Below, one piece after another: positions 48,877 to 57,962 of a stretch of 64,000 bases of DNA. This DNA comes from Luteimonas saliphila. GTDB lineage: Bacteria; Pseudomonadota; Gammaproteobacteria; Xanthomonadales; Xanthomonadaceae. How positions within the stretch are numbered: position 1 is the first letter of the stretch; each line of letters begins with the position of its first letter. The stretch lies in the NCBI RefSeq assembly GCF_016774335.1, contig NZ_JAETWA010000013.1:1-64000 (forward strand), read 5' to 3'. Under the pieces are notes generated by a model. It was not told the DNA's origin. It worked only from the letters and a program-made list of their open reading frames with translations, and made no database searches. Made by a program: the position numbers and the translations under genes.

Positions 48877-48914
48877 GCCGCGGCTCCATCGATGGGGATC
48901 GGTTCGTCATCGGC

Positions 48915-50288
48915 TCAGGATACCCTGCCGTCGACGCCGGTCGGGAACAGCGCCTGCAGCATGCCGCGCGCCTTGGCCCGGGTTTCGTCGAGCTCGCGCT
49001 GCGGGTCCGAATCGGCCACGATCCCGGCGCCGGTGCGGAAGCGCGCGCGCGCACCTTCGACCTCGGCGCTGCGGATCAGGATGTTGAGGTCGAGGTCGCC
49101 GTCGCGATTCAGCCAGCCCATCGCGCCGGTGTAGGCGCCGCGCCCGGTGCCCTCGAGTTCGGCGATGACCTGCATGCAGCGCACCTTCGGGCAGCCGGTG
49201 ATGGTGCCGCCCGGGAACACGGCGGCGATCACCTCGCCCGGCGTCGCCTGGCGGCGCAGTCGTCCACGCACGTTGCTGACGATGTGGTGCACGTGCGCGT
49301 AGCTCTCGATCGTCATCAGCTCGTCGACCTCGACGCTGCCCGGCACGCAGACGCGCCCGAGGTCGTTGCGCTCCAGGTCGACCAGCATCACGTGTTCGGC
49401 GCGCTCCTTGGGATGCCCGATCAGTTCGCGCATCCGGGCGCCATCGTCGTCGCCGGGGAAGCGCGGCCGGGTGCCGGCGATCGGCCGGGTCTCGACCACG
49501 TCGCCGCGCACCGAGACCAGGCGCTCGGGCGAGGCGCTGACCACCGCCCAGTCCGGGCCGGCATAAAGCCCCGAGAACGGCGCGGGATTGGCCTCGCGCA
49601 GGCGCGCGTAAAGCCGCGCCGGATCCATCGGAACCTCGAACCCGACGCACCAGCCACGCGACAGGTTGACCTGGAACACGTCCCCGGCGGCGAGGTATTC
49701 GAGGATGCGGGCGACGCCCTCGACGAACCGATCCGGCGCGTCCTCATCCACACTCGTAGGCGGCTGCCACGCGGGCATCGCGGCGAGCCGACTCGTCCGG
49801 GCGAGGTCGTCGCCGATGGTGTCGAGCATCGCTGCGTCGTCTGATTCGACAACCGCGACACATTCGCCGCTGGCGTGGTCGCGCAGCACCGCGGCCGGGC
49901 AGCGCAGCGCCTGCGCCACCGGCAAGCCTCCCTCGGCCGAGGGCAACTGCAGGACCGGCTCGACCTGTTGCGCGAGTTCGTAGCCGAGCAGCAGCGCCCA
50001 ACCGCCGCGGAACGGCCAGCGCGGCTCCTCGCGCGCCACCCGCAGCGATTGCCAGGCGCGATCGATCGCGTCGAGGAATGTGCCTGGAAGCGCGTGGCCG
50101 GCCTGGTCGCGCGTGGTCCCGTCCGGCGCGAGGGTCAGGGACTGGCCCGTCGCCATCAGCAGCAGGTCCCAGCGTCCCTGCGCGGTGCCGTGCGCCACCG
50201 ATTGCAGCAGCAGCGGATAGCGCGCGGGTGCCAGCCGGTGCAGCGACAGCAGGTCGGTGGTGGTCGGGAGGGGGCGGGTGACCAGCAT
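48915..50288 (-). CDS. Aminodeoxychorismate synthase component I PabB
   Basis: The 457-residue protein is of the chorismate-binding family with PIAGTRPR, HPKERAEHVMLVDLERNDLG, VFPGGTITGCPKVRCMQVIAE and YTGAMGWLN. It makes 4-amino-4-deoxychorismate for folate. Its place next to mltG, instead of an anthranilate locus, favours PabB over TrpE. The upstream side is the gene-free arm-repeat island. Confidence 0.93.
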   Translation of the reverse strand: MLVTRPLPTTTDLLSLHRLAPARYPLLLQSVAHGTAQGRWDLLLMATGQSLTLAPDGTTRDQAGHALPGTFLDAIDRAWQSLRVAREEPRWPFRGGWALLLGYELAQQVEPVLQLPSAEGGLPVAQALRCPAAVLRDHASGECVAVVESDDAAMLDTIGDDLARTSRLAAMPAWQPPTSVDEDAPDRFVEGVARILEYLAAGDVFQVNLSRGWCVGFEVPMDPARLYARLREANPAPFSGLYAGPDWAVVSASPERLVSVRGDVVETRPIAGTRPRFPGDDDGARMRELIGHPKERAEHVMLVDLERNDLGRVCVPGSVEVDELMTIESYAHVHHIVSNVRGRLRRQATPGEVIAAVFPGGTITGCPKVRCMQVIAELEGTGRGAYTGAMGWLNRDGDLDLNILIRSAEVEGARARFRTGAGIVADSDPQRELDETRAKARGMLQALFPTGVDGRVS

Positions 50289-51050
50289 GCAACGCCGTGG
50301 GGCGATATCCCGGTTCGGGAGAGCAAGGATAAGAGCAAACGCATCGCGGCAGGACGCGAGCGGGCAAAGTCGTCGGGCTGCCGGGTATCCCGACTGCCTT
50401 CCGTAGCCCCGATCTCAAGAGCTTCCGTCCGCCTGCGGCGGCCGGTTCATTTCTTTTGATGGCGCCAAAAGAAACGAACCAAAGAAAAGGCGCTTCCCCG
50501 CAAGTGCACAAGCTCGCGACCTGAGGCGGGAACGGGATTTTTCGACACGGCATCCCTGCCGTGGCGAAAAACGGCGCGCGTCCTGCGCGCCGCCCTCCGG
50601 GTCTCCGAACCCCAAGGTCGCCTCACCCAGGTCAAGAGCAGGAAACAGGAGAGAGCAGACGCGTCAACGCGCTGCTCGCCGGAACTGGTGGTGCCAGTAG
50701 CACCGGCGTGTTTTTCCCAAGTTGCAGGAAGATCACCTTAACTTGTGCTTTCCATAAACCACCGCGTCACCCTGCAGACCCGGAGGGCGCCGCACAGGAT
50801 GTGCGGCGTTTTCCGACCGAGCCATGGATGGCGAGTCGGAAAATCTCGATCCTGTGTGAGCCGCGAGCTTGTGCCGTTGCGGGGAAAGCGTTTTTCTTTG
50901 GTTCGTTTCTTTTGGCGCTTCAAAAGAAATGAACCCGCTCGCCTACGGCGAGCGGAAGCTCTTGCCTCAGATCTGTAGGCCAAAAACCCAACGGATCACG
51001 GATCACGGATCACGAAAACGACGACCCTGTCCCGATCGCACCGGAATCGA
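50289..51050. repeat. Gene-free island: reversed copy of the arm-repeat pair
   Basis: Arm C (50416-50604, forward) resembles arm B read backwards, and arm D (50777-50964, reversed) is almost identical to arm A, so the pair is the same set as at 25279-25835 turned around. The unique centre 50605-50776 has no believable gene. A CGGATCA heptamer triplet follows at 50992-51012, before the fabF stop. Nothing else is seen. Confidence 0.8.
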
Positions 51051-52289
51051 TCAGACCCGCTTGAACACCAGCGTCCCGTTCGTCCCACCGAACCCGAACG
51101 AATTCGACAACGCGATGTCGATCTTCGCCTCGCGCGCCGTATGCGGCACGTAGTCGAGGTCGCAGCCCTCGGACGGGTTGTCGAGGTTGATCGTCGGCGG
51201 GATCACGCCGGCATGGATCGCCATGGCCGAGAACACCGCCTCGACCCCGCCGGCGGCACCGAGCAGGTGCCCGGTCATCGACTTGGTCGAGCTGACCATC
51301 AGCTTCGACGCATGCGCGCCGAACACCGACTTGATACCCATGGTCTCGGCCAGGTCGCCCTGTGGCGTGGACGTGCCGTGCGCGTTGATGTATCCGACCG
51401 CGGACGGATCGATGCCGGCATCCCGGATCGCGGCGACCATGCAGCGCGCCCCGCCCTCGCCGTTCTCGCTGGGCGCGGTCATGTGGTGCGCATCGCCGCT
51501 CATGCCGAAGCCGGCCAGCTCGGCGTAGATGCGCGCGCCGCGCGCCTTCGCGCGCTCGTACTCTTCCAGCACCAGCACGCCGGCGCCGTCGCCCATGACG
51601 AAACCGTCGCGATCGCGGTCCCAGGGACGCGATGCCTGTTGCGGATCATCGTTGCGCGTGGACAGCGCCTTCATCGCGCAGAAGCCGCCGACCGAGGTCG
51701 GGGTGGTCGCGAACTCGGCGCCGCCGGCGATCATCGCGTCGGCATCGCCGTACTGGATCATCCGCGCCGCCAGCCCGATGTTGTGGGTGGCCGTGGTGCA
51801 GGCGGTGACCACAGCGATGTTCGGTCCCTTCGCGCCGGTGATGATCGAGACATGGCCGGAGATCATGTTGATGATCGTGCTCGGCACGTAGAACGGCGAG
51901 ATCTTGCGCGGGCCGCCCTCGTGGTACTTGATCGCCGTGTCTTCGATGCCCTTGAGGCCGCCGATGCCGGCGCCGATCGCCACGCCGATGCGGTCGGCCG
52001 CCTCGCCGGACACTTCAAGTCCGGCATCGGCGATCGACATCAACGCCGCCGCCACGCCGTAGTGCACGAAGGGATCCATCTTCTTGATGTCCTTCGCGGC
52101 GATCCATTGCGAGGCATCGAAGTCCTTGACCTGGCCGGCGATGCGGGTCGCGAACGCGGACGGGTCGAAGTGGGTGATCGGGCCGATCCCGGACCGGCCG
52201 TTGACGATGCCGTCCCAGCTCGACGCCAGGTCGTTGCCGAGCGGCGACAGGATGCCGATGCCGGTAATGGCGACGCGGCGCTTGGACAT
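51051..52289 (-). CDS. 3-oxoacyl-ACP synthase II FabF
   Basis: The 412-residue condensing enzyme has the catalytic cysteine ([13 protein letters not shown]), both histidines ([11 protein letters not shown] and [12 protein letters not shown]) and the KSMTGHLL lysine. It elongates acyl-ACP with malonyl-ACP. The ATG at 52289 is used. It lies 185 nt after acpP, with a hairpin in between. Confidence 0.97.
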   Translation of the reverse strand: MSKRRVAITGIGILSPLGNDLASSWDGIVNGRSGIGPITHFDPSAFATRIAGQVKDFDASQWIAAKDIKKMDPFVHYGVAAALMSIADAGLEVSGEAADRIGVAIGAGIGGLKGIEDTAIKYHEGGPRKISPFYVPSTIINMISGHVSIITGAKGPNIAVVTACTTATHNIGLAARMIQYGDADAMIAGGAEFATTPTSVGGFCAMKALSTRNDDPQQASRPWDRDRDGFVMGDGAGVLVLEEYERAKARGARIYAELAGFGMSGDAHHMTAPSENGEGGARCMVAAIRDAGIDPSAVGYINAHGTSTPQGDLAETMGIKSVFGAHASKLMVSSTKSMTGHLLGAAGGVEAVFSAMAIHAGVIPPTINLDNPSEGCDLDYVPHTAREAKIDIALSNSFGFGGTNGTLVFKRV

Positions 52290-52358
52290 GGTCGACTCTC
52301 TCCTCACTGCATGGGACGGCGCTGCACGCCACGATGCGGCGCGCCGCAAAACACGCGA

Positions 52359-52375
52359 GGCCGCAAAAAGCGGCC
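52359..52375 (-). terminator. Hairpin between acpP and fabF
   Basis: On the minus strand GGCCGC and GCGGCC close a loop of five T residues, followed by a TCGCGTGTTTTG stretch. It lies in the 185-nt gap between acpP and fabF and could attenuate transcription, giving more acyl carrier protein than FabF. A second inverted repeat, GTCGACCG and CGGTCGAC, lies just upstream near 52390-52412. Confidence 0.45.
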
Positions 52376-52474
52376 CCGGTGTTGTTTCAGGTCGACCGGT
52401 TCAACGGTCGACGGATGGCATCGCCTGCGCGGCTGCGCCGGGCCGGATGCGACCGGGCGTGGAGCCGACGGGCA

Positions 52475-52714
52475 TCACGCCTTGACGTGGGCCTTGATGT
52501 AATCGATCGCCTGCTGCACCGAGGTGATCTTCTCGGCTTCCTCGTCGGGGATCTCGCACTCGAACTCTTCCTCGAGTGCCATCACGAGTTCGACGGTGTC
52601 GAGCGAATCCGCGCCGAGGTCGTCCACGAAGGAAGCGCTGGCGCTGACCTCCTCTTCCTTGACGCCCAGTTGTTCGACCACGATCTTCTTGACGCGTTCT
52701 TCGATGCTGCTCAT
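52475..52714 (-). CDS. Acyl carrier protein AcpP
   Basis: The 79-residue acidic protein has the phosphopantetheine site DSLD in [19 protein letters not shown] and starts [20 protein letters not shown]. It carries acyl chains in fatty-acid synthesis. It lies between fabG and fabF; the 189-nt gap to fabG contains no further gene. Confidence 0.98.
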   Translation of the reverse strand: MSSIEERVKKIVVEQLGVKEEEVSASASFVDDLGADSLDTVELVMALEEEFECEIPDEEAEKITSVQQAIDYIKAHVKA

Positions 52715-52903
52715 TGGCTGTTGGCTCCGCGGAGGCTGTTTCGGTGACAAGTGTAAGGGCTGATCCGGGGGGAGGATAGCGCGTTGCCGCCGCGCGGCCC
52801 CGGGAGTGTGGATGCGGACCGCGAATCCGGTCACGCAATCCCTTTGGAATCGGCAACTTAGGGTGTGTCGCGGCCAGGCCGCGCCCACCCTGGAACGTCT
52901 CCC

Positions 52904-53647
52904 TCAGGGCATGTACATGCCGCCGTTGACGTGCAGGGTTTCGCCGGTGATGTAGCCGGCGCCGGGACCGGCGAGGAACGCGACCGCACTGGCGATGTCC
53001 GCGGCCTGGCCGAGACGGCCGAGCGCGATCTGGCCGATCAATGCGTTCTTCGCGTCCTCCGGCAGCACGGCGGTCATGTCGGTCTCGATGAAGCCGGGGG
53101 CGACCACGTTCACTGTGACGCCACGCGAACCGATCTCCTTGGCCAGCGACTTGCCGAAGGCGATGATGCCGGCCTTGGCCGCGGCGTAGTTGGTCTGCCC
53201 GGCGTTGCCGGTAACGCCGACCACCGAGGCGATGCTGATGATGCGGCCCTTGCGCGCCTTCATCATGCCGCGCATCACCGCCTTCGACGCGCGGTAGACG
53301 CTGGTGAGGTTGGTGTCGAGGATCGCCTGCCAGTCCTCGTCCTTCATCCGCATCAGCAGGTTGTCGCGGGTGATGCCGGCGTTGTTGACCAGGATCGAGA
53401 TCGCGCCCACGTCCTTGCCGATCGACTCGACCAGTGCCTCGATCGCGCCGGGTTCGGCGACATCCAGCACGCGGCCATGGCCGCCGTGCGCCGCGAGACG
53501 CGCGGCGATCGCCTGCGCGCCGGCTTCGGAGGTGGCGGTGCCGACCACGGTCGCGCCTTGCGCGGCCAGCAGGTCGGCGATCGCGGCGCCGATGCCGCGG
53601 CTGGCGCCGGTGACCAGCGCGATCTCGCCGTGCAGGGGTTGGGTCAT
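52904..53647 (-). CDS. 3-oxoacyl-ACP reductase FabG
   Basis: The 247-residue short-chain dehydrogenase has the NADP motif TGASRGIGAAIADLL, the NNAG motif (ILVNNAGITRD) and the catalytic Ser-Tyr-Lys set (ISIASVVG and YAAAKAG). It reduces 3-oxoacyl-ACP. The ATG at 53647 follows AAAGGGAG. The gap to fabD is 31 nt. Confidence 0.97.
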   Translation of the reverse strand: MTQPLHGEIALVTGASRGIGAAIADLLAAQGATVVGTATSEAGAQAIAARLAAHGGHGRVLDVAEPGAIEALVESIGKDVGAISILVNNAGITRDNLLMRMKDEDWQAILDTNLTSVYRASKAVMRGMMKARKGRIISIASVVGVTGNAGQTNYAAAKAGIIAFGKSLAKEIGSRGVTVNVVAPGFIETDMTAVLPEDAKNALIGQIALGRLGQAADIASAVAFLAGPGAGYITGETLHVNGGMYMP

Positions 53648-53678
53648 GACAGCTCCCTTTGGTTCGAGCGTTGGAGGA

Positions 53679-54626
53679 TCAGGCGGCCGCCCAGTCGGCG
53701 AGCGCGGACTCGAAGTCGCCGACGCCGCCGATGGCGCGCGCATCGAGGTCCTTGTCGATGCGCCTGGCGAGCCCGGTCAGCACCTTTCCCGGGCCGCACT
53801 CGGCGATGCGCGAGGCCCCCTTGCCGGCGAGCGCACGCACGCAGCCGGTCCACTGCACCGGCAGGTAGAGCTGGCGCACCAGCGCGTCGCGGATCGCCTG
53901 CACGCCCTGGTGCACTTCCGCGTCCACGTTCTGCACCACGGGCAAGGCGGGTTCGCGCCAGGCCAGGCCGGCCATGGTTTCCGACAGCCGGTTCGCGGCC
54001 TCGCGCATCATCGGCGTGTGCGAAGGCACGCTGACGGCCAGTTTCACCGTCTTGCGCACGCCCCGTTCCGCCAGCAGCGCCAGCGCGCGCTCGACCGCCG
54101 CGGCATCGCCGCCGATCACGATCTGGCCGGGCGAGTTGTAGTTCGCGGGCACCACCACGTCGCTGTGCGAGGCGGCCTTGCAGACTTCCTCCACCAGCGC
54201 GTCCTCGGCACCGATCACGGCCGCCATCGCGCCGGTCCCGGCAGGCGCGGCATCCTGCATCAGCTGGCCGCGGATCCGCACCAGGTGCGCGCCATCCTTC
54301 AGCGACAACGCGCCGGCCGCGACCAGCGCGGCGTACTCGCCGAGGCTGTGCCCGGCGAGCAGCGCGGGCTGCGCGCCATCCTGCGCCTGCCATGCGCGCC
54401 AGACCGCGACCCCGGCCGCCAGCAGCGCCGGTTGCGTGTACTCGGTACGGTTGAGCTGTTCCTCCGGGCCGCCCTGCGACAGCGCCCACAGGTCGACCCC
54501 GGCGCCGTCCGACGCCTCGTCGAAGGTCTCGCGCACGACGCGATGCAGTTCCGAGAGTTCCGCGAGCATGCCCACCGACTGCGAGCCCTGCCCGGGAAAC
54601 ACGAACGCGAGTTGCGGATCGGTCAC
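53679..54626 (-). CDS. Malonyl-CoA ACP transacylase FabD
   Basis: The 315-residue enzyme has FVFPGQGSQSVGML, the catalytic serine in AGHSLGEYAALVAAG and the histidine in VPSHTPMM. It loads malonyl groups on ACP. The start is GTG at 54626 (VTDPQLAFVFPG), with a GGAAG element upstream. The 354-nt gap to fabH is unusually long and contains an inverted repeat. Confidence 0.96.
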   Translation of the reverse strand: MTDPQLAFVFPGQGSQSVGMLAELSELHRVVRETFDEASDGAGVDLWALSQGGPEEQLNRTEYTQPALLAAGVAVWRAWQAQDGAQPALLAGHSLGEYAALVAAGALSLKDGAHLVRIRGQLMQDAAPAGTGAMAAVIGAEDALVEEVCKAASHSDVVVPANYNSPGQIVIGGDAAAVERALALLAERGVRKTVKLAVSVPSHTPMMREAANRLSETMAGLAWREPALPVVQNVDAEVHQGVQAIRDALVRQLYLPVQWTGCVRALAGKGASRIAECGPGKVLTGLARRIDKDLDARAIGGVGDFESALADWAAA

Positions 54627-54835
54627 GCCGGCTTCCGGAGGAAAAACAGGGCGCGATGATACGGGCAAACGCGGGGCCTCGTCTGTACCGAGGCGTATGC
54701 CGCGCGGGTACGATCCCTGGAAACCCGGCATCGCCCGGGGCTGCCGTCGAATCCCGGGCGTTTCCCTTCGGGGAGTGCGTGGCGCGCCTGCTGGCAGCGC
54801 ACCCTCCTCCTGTCACATCGGCCCATCCCATTCGT

Positions 54836-54911
54836 CATTTCGACCGCAGGGAGAAATCTCGGGGCAGCAGTCCGCAATGCAACGGCAGGGTTTCTCCCTG
54901 CGGTCGAAATG
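54836..54911. repeat. Inverted repeat in the fabH-fabD gap
   Basis: CATTTCGACCGCAGGGAGAAA at 54836-54856 is paired with its reverse complement at 54891-54911 around a 34-base loop; the arms are perfect over 21 bp. Its design parallels the palindrome at 920-993, with several positions changed in both arms so that pairing is kept. The 354-bp gap 54627-54980 shows nothing else that I can support. Confidence 0.8.
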
Positions 54912-54980
54912 GCAGTGGAAGTCGCATCGAAACGACAGATGGCGATGACCCGTCCCCCGGGCGCGCCTGCTGGCACAGGA

Positions 54981-55964
54981 TCAGTAGCGCAGCAGCGCCG
55001 AGCCCCAGGTGAAGCCGCCGCCGAAGGCTTCGAGCAGCAGCAGCTGGCCACGCTGCACCTTGCCCGAGCGCACCGCCTCGTCGAGCGCCAGCGGCACCGA
55101 ACCCGAGGACGTGTTGCCGTGCCTGTCGACGGTGACGATCACGCGCTCCATCGGCATGTCCAGGCGCTTGGCCGTGGCCTCGATGATGCGCAGGTTGGCC
55201 TGGTGCGGGATCAGCCAGTCGATGTCGTGGCGGTCGAGGCCGTTGGCTTCGAGCGTTTCCTCGACCACCGAGTCCAGTGCCTTGACCGCGTACTTGAACA
55301 CGTCGCTGCCGGACATGCGGATGCGCACGCCCGCGTTCTTCTCGTTCTCCCGGAACCCGACCGACACGCCGACGGGGTTCCAGAGCAACTCCTTCTTGCC
55401 GCCATCGGCGTGCAGGTGGGTGCTGAGGATGCCGGTCTCGTCATCGGCCTTGAGCACCACCGCGCCGGCGCCGTCGCCGAACAGAACGCAGGTCTCGCGT
55501 TCGGTCCAGTCGACCATGCGGGTCAGGGTTTCGGAGCCCACCACCAGCACCGTCTTCGCGTCGCCACAGCGGATGAACTTGTCGGCGACCGAAAGCGCGT
55601 ACAGGAAACCCGAGCACGCGGCGTTGACGTCGAACGCGCCGCAGCCGGCGATGCCCAGCCGATGCTGCAGCAGGCAGGCCGAGGACGGGAAGATCAGGTC
55701 GGGCGTCGTGGTGCCGAGGACGATCAGGTCGATCTCGTCCGCCGCCACGCCGGCCGCCTCCATCGCCCGCAGCGAGGCCTGGAACGCGAGGTCCACCGTG
55801 GTCTCGCCTTCGGCGGCGATGTGGCGTTCGCGGATGCCGGTGCGCGACGCGATCCATTCGTCGCTGGTGTCGACGATCTTCGACAGGTCGTCGTTGGTCA
55901 GCACCTTGGAGGGCAGGTAGCTGCCGGTACCGGCGATACGGGAATACAGTCGCTCGCTGCTCAT
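54981..55964 (-). CDS. 3-oxoacyl-ACP synthase III FabH
   Basis: The 327-residue enzyme has the catalytic cysteine ([12 protein letters not shown]), histidine ([10 protein letters not shown]) and asparagine ([11 protein letters not shown]), and starts condensation with acetyl-CoA. The ATG at 55964 is used. It follows rpmF with a 113-nt gap; plsX, which usually lies here, is missing. Confidence 0.96.
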   Translation of the reverse strand: MSSERLYSRIAGTGSYLPSKVLTNDDLSKIVDTSDEWIASRTGIRERHIAAEGETTVDLAFQASLRAMEAAGVAADEIDLIVLGTTTPDLIFPSSACLLQHRLGIAGCGAFDVNAACSGFLYALSVADKFIRCGDAKTVLVVGSETLTRMVDWTERETCVLFGDGAGAVVLKADDETGILSTHLHADGGKKELLWNPVGVSVGFRENEKNAGVRIRMSGSDVFKYAVKALDSVVEETLEANGLDRHDIDWLIPHQANLRIIEATAKRLDMPMERVIVTVDRHGNTSSGSVPLALDEAVRSGKVQRGQLLLLEAFGGGFTWGSALLRY

Positions 55965-56077
55965 CTCGGGGACGGCCCTCGGATCGATGCGGGCGGCCTC
56001 CATGCCGCGGGGTCGCCGCAGCGCGGACGCCGTCGGCATGCCGATGTCCACCGGGCCCGCACGCGGGCCCGGACGGG

Positions 56078-56272
56078 TCAGTCTTCCTCGACGACCTTGA
56101 CCTTCGGCTGGATCACCTGCTTGCCGCGGTAGTAGCCGTCGGCGGTGATGTGGTGGCGCAGGTGGGTCTCGCCCGAGGTCGGGTCGGTGGCGAGCTGCTT
56201 CGCCGTCAGCGCGTCGTGGGAACGACGCATGCCACGACGGGACGGGGTGACGCGGGATTTCTGCACAGCCAT
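56078..56272 (-). CDS. Ribosomal protein L32
   Basis: The 64-residue protein begins [20 protein letters not shown], a standard bacterial L32, without the zinc cysteines of the C+ type. It is a 50S component. It follows yceD by 79 nt. Confidence 0.97.
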   Translation of the reverse strand: MAVQKSRVTPSRRGMRRSHDALTAKQLATDPTSGETHLRHHITADGYYRGKQVIQPKVKVVEED

Positions 56273-56351
56273 GGGATTGCTCCAGGAACGATTCGGTTGT
56301 TGCGACTGCTCGGGTCCGCCATGACGGCGCGGAACGCTTCGATTGTGTGGT

Positions 56352-56861
56352 TCAACTCTGCTTCTTTAGCGCCGCCAGCCCCGCGAAGGGATTGGCACGC
56401 ACCTCTTCTTCCGCGGACACCGGCCAGTCGCGCTCCACCGCTTCGGAGCCCGGTTTCACCGGCACCACCGGGATGGCGAGGATCAACTCGTCCTCCACCA
56501 GTTCCAGCGGCCGCAGCACGCCGTCCTGCGGCACCAGCAGCGGCTCGTAGCCGGCCGGCAGCCCGGCCTCGTCCGCCTCGTCGCGGATCAGGCCCAGCCG
56601 CTGCACCGACCGCACCGGGAACAGGAACGGCTGCAGGGTGCGCTGGCATTGCAGCGGCAACTCCGCATCGATCCTCAGTTCCAGGTACGGGACCTGCATG
56701 GTGTCGCGATCGAACCCGAGCGCGAAGACCACCTCGCCCCCGGTGCCGGACAGCGCGTCGCGCAGCCTCGCCAGCGCGGACAACGCGACCCGGCCTTCGA
56801 ATTCCCGCCGCGAGGCAACCATTCGCCAGGCGTCCAGGGTCTCGGGCATTTCCGCGGACAT
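56352..56861 (-). CDS. YceD-like DUF177 protein, 23S rRNA accumulation factor
   Basis: The 169-residue protein is of the DUF177/YceD family, with the conserved [17 protein letters not shown] and a C-terminal [11 protein letters not shown]. In E. coli YceD contributes to 23S rRNA levels. The ATG at 56861 gives the usual N terminus ([13 protein letters not shown]). It heads the yceD-rpmF-fab cluster. Confidence 0.92.
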   Translation of the reverse strand: MSAEMPETLDAWRMVASRREFEGRVALSALARLRDALSGTGGEVVFALGFDRDTMQVPYLELRIDAELPLQCQRTLQPFLFPVRSVQRLGLIRDEADEAGLPAGYEPLLVPQDGVLRPLELVEDELILAIPVVPVKPGSEAVERDWPVSAEEEVRANPFAGLAALKKQS

Positions 56862-56994
56862 AAGCCGCTGAATTTTAAGGATGCCGGCTGGCCCTGTCAA
56901 ACAGGCCCCGGATCGGCAACTCCCTGAAGCGGCAGGGAATTTGCCGCCGCTGCCGGCCCGGGGCAGACTGCACCCCCGCCCCGGGAGCGTCATT

Positions 56995-57354
56995 GTGACC
57001 CTGTTTGCCCTTTCCCTGCTGCTGGTCGCGGCCATGCTCGCGCTGTCGTTCTGGCTGCGCCGCCGGGGTGGGCGCCGCAACCGGGCGATGGCGCAGCTGC
57101 TGGATTCGGCCGATGCGCTGGAGGACCGGCTGCGGGCCGCGCGCTCGGAGATCGAGGCGATCGCCGGCGACGAGCAGAACCCGGTGCGCGAGGCGATGCA
57201 GGAAATGCTGCGGCAGCGGCTGTGGCTGCAGTTGCACGGCCGGGAGGCGTCGCTGGAGCAGCTCGATACGGTGCGCGCCTCGATCGATGCGGCCCGCGAC
57301 AACATCGAGACGCAGCTGCTGCAGATCGAACGCGCACGCGCGTCGTTGCACTGA
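56995..57354 (+). CDS. Small membrane protein, hypothetical, coiled-coil
   Basis: The 119-residue product has an N-terminal membrane helix (TLFALSLLLVAAMLALSFWL, residues 2-21), an arginine-rich juxtamembrane stretch and a long helical tail that may form a coiled coil. The GTG at 56995 follows a GGGAG element and is preferred over an upstream start at 56881 with a poor sequence. It is divergent from yceD and 18 nt ahead of maf. I do not recognise the family. Confidence 0.65.
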   Translation: MTLFALSLLLVAAMLALSFWLRRRGGRRNRAMAQLLDSADALEDRLRAARSEIEAIAGDEQNPVREAMQEMLRQRLWLQLHGREASLEQLDTVRASIDAARDNIETQLLQIERARASLH

Positions 57355-57372
57355 ACGGCGACCCGGACCGGC

Positions 57373-57948
57373 ATGCCAGGGCTCGTCCTCGCCTCCACGT
57401 CGCGCTATCGGGCGGAACTGCTGGCGCGCCTGCGCCTGCCGTTCGACACCGCGCGACCCGACGTCGACGAGCGCCCCCTGCCCGGCGAAGCGCCCGGCTC
57501 GCTGGCGCTGCGCCTGGCGGGCGCCAAGGCCGAGGCGGTCTCGGCGCGGCGGCCGGATGCGGTGGTGATCGGTTCCGACCAGGTCGCGAGCTGCGACGGC
57601 CAGGTGCTCGGCAAGCCCGGGACGCACGAGGCGGCGATCGCGCAACTGCAGGCGATGTCCGGGCGCGAGGCGGTGTTCCTGACCGCGGTGGCGGTCGCGG
57701 GCCCCGACGGCGCGACCGGCCATGCGCTGGACACCACCACGGTCCGCTTCCGCCCGCTGGGAGACGACGACATCGCCCGCTACGTCGAATTCGAGCAGCC
57801 GCTCGATTGCGCGGGCAGCTTCAAATGCGAGGGGCTCGGGATCGCGCTGTTCGACGCGATCGACACCCGGGACCCGACCGCTCTCGTCGGCCTGCCGCTG
57901 ATCGCCACCGCGCGGTTGCTGCGCGCCCGCGGTTTCGCCATTCCCTGA
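57373..57948 (+). CDS. Maf-family nucleotide pyrophosphatase (YceF-like)
   Basis: The 191-residue protein begins PGLVLASTSRYRAELLARLR and has the Maf motifs SDQV (VVIGSDQVASC), GKPGTHEAA and SFKCEGLGIALF. YceF-type members hydrolyse 7-methyl-GTP. It is divergent from the yceD-rpmF-fab cluster, as yceF is in E. coli. Confidence 0.95.
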   Translation: MPGLVLASTSRYRAELLARLRLPFDTARPDVDERPLPGEAPGSLALRLAGAKAEAVSARRPDAVVIGSDQVASCDGQVLGKPGTHEAAIAQLQAMSGREAVFLTAVAVAGPDGATGHALDTTTVRFRPLGDDDIARYVEFEQPLDCAGSFKCEGLGIALFDAIDTRDPTALVGLPLIATARLLRARGFAIP

Positions 57949-57962
57949 GTTCCCCCGAAGCC

